Below, piece after piece: positions 6,042-12,646 of a DNA stretch of 17,141 nucleotides (position 1 is its first letter; each line of letters begins with the position of its first letter). A model generated the notes under the pieces. That model was not told the DNA's origin. It searched no databases and saw only the letters and a list, made by a program, of their open reading frames with translations. The stretch is from DASSFZ01 sp036514635 (lineage in GTDB: Bacteria; Chloroflexota; Anaerolineae; Fen-1058), in assembly GCA_036514635.1 (NCBI GenBank), contig DATBWU010000278.1, positions 1 to 17,141 on the forward strand, given 5' to 3'. Both the position numbers and the translations under genes were made by a program.

Positions 6042-8951
6042 TCAGTGTCTGACAGCCTCGACTTTGACTGCGCAGACCTTGTATTCTGGAATCTTGGCTA
6101 CCGGGTCGAGCGCGGCGATCGTCAGCTCGTTGGCATTCGCCTCCGGGAAGTGGAAGTTGGCATACACCATGCCCGGCGGCACGCGATCGGTCACCCACGC
6201 TTCGGCCTCGATGCTGCCGCGCCGCGAGGTGACACGCACGCGCCGGCTGCCGTTGAGGCCCAGGTGCTCGGCGTCGTCCGGGTTGACTTCGATCCGTGGC
6301 CGGCCGTAGACCGCCATCAGCCCCTGTGCCCGACGGGTCAGCTCGCCGCCGTGCCAATGGTACAGCACGCGGCCCGTGCTGAGGATCATGGGGTAGTCAT
6401 CGTCGGGTAATTCGGCGGGCGGAATGTGATCGATTGGCACAAACTTGCCCTTGCCGCGCGTGAACTGACCGACATGCAGGATCGGCGTGCCTGGATGATC
6501 AAGGCTCTTCACCGGCCACAGCAAGCGTTCGCCGCGCTCCAGCCGCTCGTGCGTGACACCGGCATAGCTGGGCGTGAGCGCGTTGATCTCAGCCATGATC
6601 TCCGCAGTACTCCCATACGTCCATACGGAATACGGCCCTCCTGCCTCCTGCCTCTTGCCTCCTGCCTCTTGCCTCCTGCTCCTTGCCGCTTGCTCCCCGC
6701 CTCCCGCCAGCACCCACCTCGCCAGGTCCGCAATGATTCGCCAGTCCTCACGGGCCTCGCCTTCCGGCTCGATCGCCTTGCGCACCATCTGGATGCGTCG
6801 CTCCGTGTTAGTGAACGTGCCCGTCTTCTCGGCGAACGATACGCCGGGCAGCAGTACATCGGCATACTTCGACGTTTCCGACGGGAAGATTTCCTGGAGG
6901 ACGATGAAGTCGCACTGCTCCAGGCAATGACGGACGTGGCTGCTATCCGGGTCGCTCATCACCGGGTCTTCGCCCAGAATGTACAGCGCGTGAATCTTGC
7001 CGTCGAGAATACCGGGGATCATCTCGGTGACGGTCAGGCCGACCTTGTCAGGAAGGATGAAAGATGAGGGATGAGAGATGAAGGCTTCATCCTTCTCCAG
7101 GCTCCATGCCGCTGCGAACTTCTCGCGCACCTTAGCGTCCGTCACGGGTTGGTAACCGGGGAAGACATTCGGCAGCGCGCCCATGTCACACGCGCCTTGT
7201 ACGTTGTTCTGGCCGCGCAGCGGATTCACGCCGCCGCCTGGCACGCCCATGTTGCCCAGCAGCATTTGCAGGTTCGCCAGATCCATCACATTGCGCACGC
7301 CGACGATGTGCTGCGTGATCCCCATCGCCCATATCACAGCCATCGGCTTATTCGTCGCCAGGATTTCGGCGGCCTTGTATAGTTTCTCGATCGGCACGCG
7401 CGTAATCTCGGCGACTGTCTCCGGCGGATACTGCATCACCGTCGCCTTGAACTCTTCAAAGCCCTCGGCGCGCTCGGCGATGAATGACTTGTCCTCCCAG
7501 CCCTTCTCCAGGATGATGTGCATCAACCCGTTGAGGAGCGCTATGTCGGTGCCGGGCCGATGCCGCAGGTGCAGCACGGCAAACTCGGCGATGTCGATCT
7601 TGCGCGGATCGGCGACGACGAGTTTCATCTGGCGACGCAGCACGGCCTGTCGAATCTTCGTGCCGAGCACCGGGTGCTGCTCGGTCGTGTTCGAGCCGAT
7701 GATCAGCATCGCCTGCGCGTGCTCCACCACGTCGTCCATCGAATTGGACATCGCGCCCGAGCCGAAGGAAGCGGCCAGACCGGCCACCGTGCTGCTGTGT
7801 CAAAGCCGGGCGCAGTGGTCGATGTTGTTCGTCCCGATCACCTGCCGGGCGAACTTGTTCATCAGGTAGTTTTCCTCGTTGAGGCACTTGGCCGAGGCCA
7901 GCACGCCGACACTGTCCGCGCCGTGAGCGTCGCGCGCCTCACGCAGCTTCCGCGCGGCGATGTCCAGCGCCGTGTCCCAATCGACCTCGACCCACTCTCC
8001 CCTGTCTCCTGCCTCTTGCCTCTTGCCCCCTGTCTCCTGCCCCTTGCCTCCTGCCCCTTGCGCCCTGCCTCCCGCCGCCTGCCGCCTGCCCTCTCCTTCC
8101 AGCAAATACTTCCTGACCCTCGGCCTCTTCAATCGATCCGGGTGATGCACAAAGTCATATCCATACCGGCCCTTGACGCACAGCGCCATGCCATTCACCG
8201 GCGCGTCCGGGTTCGATGTCACGCGGATAATGCGGTTGCCCTTCACGTTCAAATCGAGCTGGCAGCCGACGCCGCAGTACGTGCAGGTCGTCGTCACTCG
8301 CTTGTCGGGCCGACCCAATTGGATCGACATCCGATCGTCGAGCGCGCCGGTCGGGCAGAAGGCCGCACACGCGCCGCACGACTCGCAGCGCGCTTCGAGC
8401 ATGGCCTCATTCGCGCCCGCCGCGATGCGCGTGTTGTAACCCCGCCCGAATAATCCCCACACGAATCGGCCTTGCACCTCGGCGCACGCCCGGACGCAGC
8501 GGCTGCACAGGATGCACTTGTTGAGATCGACCCACACGAACGGGTTGGGGTCGCTGTCTACTTTGTAGCGCGTCTCCAGCATTGCGCCGTCGAGCGGCTT
8601 CGCATCACACTGCTTGACCCAGCGCTCGAATTCGGTATCAGGGTGATCGGGCGAGTAACCCGCGTCGTGGTAGGTGGAGAGAAGCAGCGACAGCACGCTG
8701 CGGCGCGACTCGGCCAATGCCTCGCTCTCAGTGCGGACGACCATCTTGTCCGCCGCCCGAAGCGTGCAGGCCGCTTGAGAAAACCGTGCGCCTGCGACCT
8801 CGACGACGCACAGGCGGCAACCGCCATAAGGCGTCAGCGCCGGATGATCGCACAGCGTCGGGATCGTGATTCCGATTCGCCGCGCGGCCTGTAGCACCGT
8901 CGTCCCTTCGGGCACTTCGACATATCGATCGTTGATTGTCAGGGCCGGCAT
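6042..8951 (-). CDS. fdhA: Selenocysteine-containing formate dehydrogenase, catalytic (alpha) subunit
   Basis: Reading through the in-frame TGA at 7800-7802 gives one 969-residue protein. It oxidises formate (or reduces CO2) at a Mo/W bis-pyranopterin site. In order: a 2Fe-2S domain (C34, C45, C48, C62), two ferredoxin-type 4Fe-4S clusters (C146, C149, C152, C156 and C189, C192, C195, C199), the 4Fe-4S cluster of the cofactor domain (C223, C226, C230, C258), then the active site NNIDHCARL-Sec384-HSSTVAGL, GSNTTEQHP, MGITQH and the C-terminal STGRVLYHWHGG. The stretch around residues 92-105 lacks the Cys residues of the His-Cys3 cluster seen in NuoG-like relatives. Three repeat-encoded stretches interrupt the chain (about 285-319, 624-634 and 749-780), all apparently in loops. 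AGGGGG lies 6 nt before the ATG. No NuoE/NuoF-like partner subunits are in the window. Confidence 0.9.
6637..6706. repeat. Heptanucleotide tandem repeat inside fdhA (10 units)
   Basis: Ten consecutive 7-bp units of the CCTCYTG type (+ strand) span 70 bp, several identical (CCTCCTG, CCTCTTG alternating). On the coding strand they encode the low-complexity stretch containing RRQEAGGKRQEAGG, residues near 756-772. A short 8-bp-period stretch (CATACGTC, CATACGGA) adjoins it at about 6614-6629. Confidence 0.9.
7054..7081. repeat. Heptanucleotide tandem repeat inside fdhA (4 units, RRGATGA)
   Basis: The units AGGATGA, AAGATGA, GGGATGA and GAGATGA follow one another exactly. On the coding strand they are translated as part of FISHPSSFILP (residues 624-634). 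The unit differs from that of the other two tracts in the gene but has the same 7-bp period. Confidence 0.8.
7771..7802 (-). promoter_or_regulatory. Selenocysteine TGA codon and bacterial SECIS hairpin
   Basis: On the coding strand the TGA (7802-7800) is followed after 18 nt by GGTCT (7781-7777). That pentanucleotide is the loop of a 6-bp stem: GTGGCC (7787-7782) pairs with GGCCGC (7776-7771), with one T-G wobble. E. coli fdhF, as I recall it, has the same GGUCU loop at the same 18-nt distance. The residue context, ARL-x-HSSTVAGL, matches the Sec site of formate dehydrogenases. SelB should bind this loop to deliver Sec-tRNA. Confidence 0.9.
7998..8088. repeat. Heptanucleotide tandem repeat inside fdhA (13 units)
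   Basis: Thirteen consecutive 7-bp units of the CCTCYTG type (+ strand), with variants such as CCCCTTG, TCTCCTG and CCGCCTG, span 91 bp; a degenerate fourteenth follows. On the coding strand they encode a Gly/Gln/Arg/Lys-rich stretch with a 7-residue period (GGKGQET, GGKRQEA), near residues 288-318, just after the cofactor-domain 4Fe-4S cluster. Confidence 0.92.
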
Positions 8952-8960
8952 GGATTCCCC

Positions 8961-8985
8961 CTAAAGTCGGCACTCCGGTTCTGGA
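8961..8985 (+). repeat. Fragment related to the core of MITE-like copy 2
   Basis: CTAAAGTCGGC followed by TCCG and TTC matches 5271-5291 inside the second MITE-like element, but without its termini. It lies within the fdhA leader, 9 bp upstream of the start codon and over the region before the ribosome-binding site. It contains a small hairpin ACTCC/GGAGT. Confidence 0.4.
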
Positions 8986-9071
8986 GTTTTCATGTTCAGT
9001 ATAACGACACCGCCGCGCAGGCGGGAGTGATAATTGTCATGTCCCAACAGGCAGGTTTCACTGCCCGACCC

Positions 9072-9101
9072 AAACAAAAAGCGCCGCTTCTCGCGGCGCT
9101 C
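9072..9101 (-). terminator. Rho-independent terminator of the DUF4177-like gene
   Basis: On the minus strand an 8-bp GC stem (AGCGCCGC/GCGGCGCT on +, 9080-9087 with 9093-9100) with a 5-nt loop is followed by TTTTTGTTTG. It lies 20 bp beyond the stop codon of the small gene and should isolate fdhA from it. Confidence 0.88.
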
Positions 9102-9120
9102 AGAGTGTGAGTGGTTCCGG

Positions 9121-9429
9121 TTAGCGGGCTTTGTCCGTCCCATTTCCGGCTGCCTGGCCGGAAGTGGCGGGCGTGCGCCCGTTTCCATTGAGTGGACGCT
9201 TAAAATACCAATGCACTTCGGGGCCATTCGCCGCGCCCGTGCCTTCATACGATAGGACAGATACCAGTTCCCAGCCATCCCAGCCCAGTTTGAGCGCTAA
9301 CTGCTCCGGCGTCCCGTCCAGGGGCGACCACGGCCTGGTCGGATCGCGATAAAACACGACCGAGGGCCTCACCATGTCATAGCGCGACGAAACCTGCCAG
9401 CGCAGCTCACAATATTCCCATTGTGTCAT
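9121..9429 (-). CDS. Small DUF4177-like hypothetical protein
   Basis: The protein has 102 residues. It opens with MTQWEYCELRW and has LGWDGWELVSVL in the middle, the paired motifs (W-E-Y near the start, G-W-E-L-V after a helix) typical of DUF4177-like small proteins of unknown function. The C-terminal 25 residues are Gly/Asn/Thr-rich and probably disordered. I chose the ATG at 9427-9429 because GAGG lies 8 nt upstream and the family motif begins there; a longer frame to 9546 adds an Arg/Leu-rich stretch without support. A strong terminator follows, so it is a single-gene unit. It has no signal peptide or membrane segment. Confidence 0.75.
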   Translation of the reverse strand: MTQWEYCELRWQVSSRYDMVRPSVVFYRDPTRPWSPLDGTPEQLALKLGWDGWELVSVLSYEGTGAANGPEVHWYFKRPLNGNGRTPATSGQAAGNGTDKAR

Positions 9430-9636
9430 CGATCGACCTCGCCGTTCCAGGGATAGCGTAAGCAGTCTACGCCACCCGGCATAACACGGCCATAAAAGGG
9501 TGGTCGAGTTGAGTTGCGCTCGCATTGCAACTACCTTACGGCACATTCAGCGAACGCGATCGGCCTTCCTCCCTTCTGGTATGGTTCTCACGCCGGTTGT
9601 GCGGATTTGGCCGCTGGTGCGATGATCTCGAAATGC

Positions 9637-9665
9637 TTGACATCGATTCGATCTCATGCTATTCT
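9637..9665 (+). promoter_or_regulatory. Sigma70-type promoter of the PadR operon
   Basis: A perfect TTGACA (9637-9642), a 17-bp spacer and TATTCT (9660-9665, four of six) place the start point near 9672, about 22 nt before the PadR start codon. Confidence 0.72.
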
Positions 9666-9681
9666 ACCTGATGTGGAATAG
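9659..9681 (+). promoter_or_regulatory. Probable PadR operator overlapping the -10 box
   Basis: CTATTC (9659-9664) and GAATAG (9676-9681) are perfect inverted arms of a 23-bp imperfect palindrome that also pairs inner bases (AC...GT). It covers the -10 box and start point, where a bound dimer would block transcription. PadR proteins commonly repress their own promoter, so autorepression is the likely reading. Confidence 0.6.
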
Positions 9682-9693
9682 CGAGAAAACCAG

Positions 9694-10074
9694 ATGACTC
9701 ACTCAACGGTCGATGATCTCCTTGAGCAGTGGGAAGAAGCCTACAAGAAGGGACTGCTGACCTTCTGGCTGCTCTTGCTGCTGCACGAGCAGCCATGCTA
9801 CGCCTTCGAGTTGTCGGCCGCGGTGGCGAAGGCCAGCAACGAGACGATCGCCGCCGACGATCAAAGCATCTATCGCGCGCTCAAGCGCTTTGAGGGCATG
9901 AAGATCGTGTCGAGTTACTGGGAGGAATCGCCGCAAGGCCCGCCGAGAAAGTATTACCGACTGAGCGACTTGGGCGAAGAACTGCTCAAGAGATTCATCC
10001 AGCGCAACATCATGCTGTATCAAGATGAGTCGGTCGAAAAGCGCGTCAAGGCCGTGCTGAACGGCGCGGCGTGA
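9694..10074 (+). CDS. PadR family transcriptional regulator
   Basis: The protein has 126 residues. Its winged-helix domain runs through LLTFWLLLLLHEQPCYAFEL (about 20-39), the recognition region DDQSIYRALKRFEGMKIV and the wing PPRKYYRLSDLGEELL. A short C-terminal helix follows, as in small PadR proteins (subfamily 1), which dimerise and repress transport or stress genes in response to small molecules. The ribosome-binding site is weak (GAGA about 9 nt upstream). The gene has its own strong promoter with an overlapping palindrome. A small membrane-protein gene follows 17 bp after the stop. The convergent ABC exporter gene is a plausible further target, but nothing in the sequence shows this directly. 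Confidence 0.9.
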   Translation: MTHSTVDDLLEQWEEAYKKGLLTFWLLLLLHEQPCYAFELSAAVAKASNETIAADDQSIYRALKRFEGMKIVSSYWEESPQGPPRKYYRLSDLGEELLKRFIQRNIMLYQDESVEKRVKAVLNGAA

Positions 10075-10091
10075 GAACATGGAGGTTCGAC

Positions 10092-10502
10092 ATGAACGAC
10101 AAGCATCCCATTTCACTCGGGCGGTGGTACGGGCTGCTATGCTTTGGCGCGGGCAGCATCCTTACGATCATCATCTCCACTATCGAGCAAGGTTGGGGAC
10201 CCCTGAGTGGTATTCGACCCATGATCGGAATGGCGACGCTCTTCTGGGTCGTGCTGGGCGGAGTGACCGGCGCATGGATATTGCTCGGACGCGGCTGGCG
10301 GGAACTGGATCGCAATATCCGCATTCGTCTAGCAACCGCTTACTTGATCCTCGGCTGGGCCGGGCTCTTCAGCATGACGATGACCATGCCAGCGGCCAAT
10401 GGGTTGATTATTTTTCTTAGCATCACGGCCGCCATTGTCTTTATCGCCCACGGGCTTGAAGGCCGCCAGCGCAAGCACGACGAAGGCGACATCTTCCCCT
10501 AA
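10092..10502 (+). CDS. Small four-helix membrane protein, PadR-linked
   Basis: The protein has 136 residues with four predicted membrane helices: GLLCFGAGSILTIIISTI (about 14-31), MATLFWVVLGGVTGAWILLG, ATAYLILGWAGLFSMTMTM and GLIIFLSITAAIVFIAHGL. A charged tail (EGRQRKHDEGD) follows. I chose the ATG at 10092 because GGAGG lies 6 nt upstream; an in-frame start at 10071 overlaps the PadR stop and is not needed. I do not recognise the family. The position directly after padR suggests it is regulated by PadR and may be a sensor, an accessory protein or a small transporter. Confidence 0.8.
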   Translation: MNDKHPISLGRWYGLLCFGAGSILTIIISTIEQGWGPLSGIRPMIGMATLFWVVLGGVTGAWILLGRGWRELDRNIRIRLATAYLILGWAGLFSMTMTMPAANGLIIFLSITAAIVFIAHGLEGRQRKHDEGDIFP

Positions 10503-10534
10503 CCACAACGCTCGCGGCGGATACCTGCACCCAC

Positions 10535-10583
10535 CCCGCCTGCGCGCCCCCGGCGCGTAGCGCTCCCCTTCGGGCAGGGCGTG
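10535..10583 (-). repeat. Dispersed GC-rich intergenic repeat, copy B
   Basis: The reverse complement shares CACGCCCTGYCCG and CGGGGGCGCGC plus AGGCGGG with 2459-2501. It lies between the convergent membrane-protein gene and ABC exporter gene. The stretch 10503-10671 holds no gene. Confidence 0.5.
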
Positions 10584-10671
10584 CGGTGTTTGCAGATGCG
10601 GTGTGAGTAATCCGGCGGAAGCGAGCGCCCTCCGTTTTTATCCGCTTGTCCGCTTCTCATCCGTTGACGAC

Positions 10672-12471
10672 CTACCTCTCCTCAAACGCCAGCGTGTACA
10701 GGTCATAGTAGCGACCGCGTTGCGCCAGCAGCTCGTGGTGCGTGCCGCGCTCGACGATCTGGCCACCATCGATGACCAGAATCAGATCGGCTTTGACGAT
10801 CGTGCTCAAGCGATGCGCGATGACGAATGCGGTGCGACCTTGCAGCAGCGCCGCCAGCGCAGCCTGAATCCTCTTCTCCGTCTGCGTATCGACGCTCGAC
10901 GTAGCCTCGTCGAGTATCAGGACGCGCGGATCGGCCAGCAGCGCACGCGCGAACGAGATTAACTGCCGCTGTCCGACCGACAATACCGCCCCACCCTCTT
11001 CCACCTCCGTGTTGTACCCATTCGGCATCCTCGCGATGAATTCGTGCGCGCCGACAGCCTCCGCCGCCGCGAGCACCTCGTCGTCCGTCGCGTCCGGCCG
11101 CCCAAAGCGGATATTGTCGGCGACCGTCCCACCGAACAGGAACGTGTCTTGCAGCACGACGCCCATTTGACGGCGGAGCGATTTCTGCGTCACGCCGCGC
11201 ACATCGATCCCGTCGATACGCACGCGCCCGCCGGTCACGTCGTAAAAGCGCGTCAGCAGTTTGACCAGCGATGACTTTCCCGCGCCCGTCTCGCCGACCA
11301 GTGCCACCATCTGCCCCGGCTGCACTTCGAACGAAACGCGGCTCAGCACCGGCGCGCCGTCTTCGTAGGCGAAACTCACGTCCTCGTACGACACGTGCCC
11401 ATCGATGCGCGGCATCTCGATCGCGTCCGGCCGATCGACGATCTCGGCGTCGGTGTCCAGCACCTCGAAGATGCGCTCGCCCGCCGCCATCGTCGATTGG
11501 AAGGTGTTGTAGCGCTGCGCCAGATCGCGGATCGGGTTGAAGAACTGGTCGATGTACAGCACGAACGCGACCAGCACGCCCGGCGTGATCGCCTGGCCCA
11601 GCACCTGTGATCCGCCGATCCACACGACCAGCCCGGTCGCCAGCGAGCCGATGAAATCGACCGTCGGAAAGAAGACGGAGGTCAACAACGCCGAAGCAAC
11701 ATTGGCGTCGAAATTGTCGTTGTTGACGTCGTTGGCGAAGCGATCGTAATTGTGCTCCTCACGCGAGAACGACTGCACCACGCGCACGCCGGCGATGTTC
11801 TCGGCCAGCGTGCCGGTGACGCGGCTCTGCGAGCGGCGCGTCCAGCGATAAGCCTCGCGCGCGCGGCTGCGCCACAGCGCCGTGGCGACGCCCATCACCG
11901 GCAGCACCAGAAACGTCAGCAGGCTCAAGCGCCAATCGAGCAACAACATCGTCACGACCAATCCGACCAGATACAAAACATCGCGCACGACGGCAACCAG
12001 CGCCCAGGTGATCATCTCGCGCATCACGCCGACGTCGTTCACTACACGCGAGATCAACCGACCTACGGCGTGGCGCGAAAAGAAGCCCAGGCTCAACACC
12101 TGTAAATGGTCGAACAGTTCCGCCCGCAAGTTGAAGATAATCGTCTGCCCGGCCACGGCCATGATGCCGATGCGCGCGCGGGTGAACAGCCACCACACCA
12201 GGTAGACCAGCATATAGGCGGCGGTGGCGAGCCACAACACGTTCGCAGCGCCGAGGGTGACGCCGTTATCGATGGCGACTTTGATCAGGAACGGTCCCGC
12301 CAGGTCGCCGATGGTCGCCACGAGCATGAAAGCCATCGCCAGCGCAATCGCACGCCGCTGCGGCGTCAGGTAACCCAGCAGTCGCCGCGCCACGCGCGGA
12401 TCGTAAGCCTTGCCCAGCACCTCGTCATCGGTTTGAAGATTGATTCGCTTCGCAACAGCCTGGCCGATCAT
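10672..12471 (-). CDS. ABC exporter half-transporter, catalytic subunit (MdlB/TM288-like)
   Basis: The 599-residue protein has a six-helix transmembrane domain (about 40-330) fused to an ATPase domain. Motifs are Walker A GETGAGKSS (393-401), Q-loop Q441 (VLQDTFLF), signature LSVGQ (497-501), Walker B VLILDE (517-522) with the catalytic E522, D-loop SSVD, and H553 in the H-loop. The catalytic residues are intact, but the signature has Val in place of the third residue Gly of LSGGQ. This is the pattern of the catalytic half of heterodimeric multidrug or lipid exporters, whose signature faces the partner's degenerate site. GGAAGG lies 10 nt before the ATG. The likely partner is 13431-15269. The substrate is unknown. 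Confidence 0.92.
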   Translation of the reverse strand: MIGQAVAKRINLQTDDEVLGKAYDPRVARRLLGYLTPQRRAIALAMAFMLVATIGDLAGPFLIKVAIDNGVTLGAANVLWLATAAYMLVYLVWWLFTRARIGIMAVAGQTIIFNLRAELFDHLQVLSLGFFSRHAVGRLISRVVNDVGVMREMITWALVAVVRDVLYLVGLVVTMLLLDWRLSLLTFLVLPVMGVATALWRSRAREAYRWTRRSQSRVTGTLAENIAGVRVVQSFSREEHNYDRFANDVNNDNFDANVASALLTSVFFPTVDFIGSLATGLVVWIGGSQVLGQAITPGVLVAFVLYIDQFFNPIRDLAQRYNTFQSTMAAGERIFEVLDTDAEIVDRPDAIEMPRIDGHVSYEDVSFAYEDGAPVLSRVSFEVQPGQMVALVGETGAGKSSLVKLLTRFYDVTGGRVRIDGIDVRGVTQKSLRRQMGVVLQDTFLFGGTVADNIRFGRPDATDDEVLAAAEAVGAHEFIARMPNGYNTEVEEGGAVLSVGQRQLISFARALLADPRVLILDEATSSVDTQTEKRIQAALAALLQGRTAFVIAHRLSTIVKADLILVIDGGQIVERGTHHELLAQRGRYYDLYTLAFEER

Positions 12472-12474
12472 CGA

Positions 12475-12502
12475 TTGACAGCCTTCCGTCGAATGCTATA
12501 CT
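12475..12502 (+). promoter_or_regulatory. Sigma70-type promoter for the modB-like gene
   Basis: A perfect TTGACA (12475-12480), a 16-bp spacer and TATACT (12497-12502, five of six) would start transcription near 12509. That gives a leader of about 138 nt, containing the twin-hairpin element, before the ATG at 12647. The -35 box lies only 3 bp from the start codon of the divergent ABC gene. Confidence 0.72.
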
Positions 12503-12517
12503 GCGCGCGGTCCTGGA

Positions 12518-12628
12518 TTGCGCTTTTTAACAGATTGCCTGCAGATACCAAGACCGCTCGAAGCCCGCGTCCGCGCGGGCGTCTGTCCTGGCCGACCGCG
12601 AGGACGCGGTCGGCGAGCAAAAGCGCAA
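12518..12628. repeat. 111-bp palindromic twin-hairpin element in the modB leader
   Basis: The ends TTGCGCTTTT (12518-12527) and AAAAGCGCAA (12619-12628) are perfect 10-bp inverted repeats. The core (12556-12618) has an outer stem GCTCG/CGAGC and two hairpins: 12563-12569 with 12574-12580, and 12591-12600 with 12605-12614 (AGGA loop). The core is clearly related to that of the MITE-like element at 526-625 (shared GCTCGAAGCCCGCGTC and CCGCGAGGACGCGGT), but the ends are different and no target duplication is evident. Confidence 0.8.
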
Positions 12629-12646
12629 ATGTGGCATTGTCGAACT

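Noticed and set aside
6041..6060. Partial copy of the MITE terminus at the end of fdhA
   Set aside because: The resemblance (TTTCAG...ACAGCCTC) is interrupted and has no partner arm; it fits chance.
7998..8088. CRISPR-like array
   Set aside because: Units are 7 bp and contiguous, with no spacers; it is a tandem repeat within a coding region.
6042..8951. Two separate formate dehydrogenase genes or a broken pseudogene
   Set aside because: The frame is identical on both sides of the TGA, the codon falls on the Sec position of the family and a SECIS-like hairpin follows at the expected distance.
8998..9039. Promoter for fdhA (TATACT with TTGTCA-like box on the minus strand)
   Set aside because: TATACT at 8998-9003 is a good -10 box, but the only -35-like box is 30 bp away, too far for a normal promoter.
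10614..10639. Terminator of the PadR operon before a TTTTT run
   Set aside because: The GGCG/CGCC stem is short and separated from the T-run by several bases.
12504..12528. Terminator or attenuator before the TTTTT run in the modB leader
   Set aside because: Only a 4-bp GCGC stem can form before the T-run, too weak to call.
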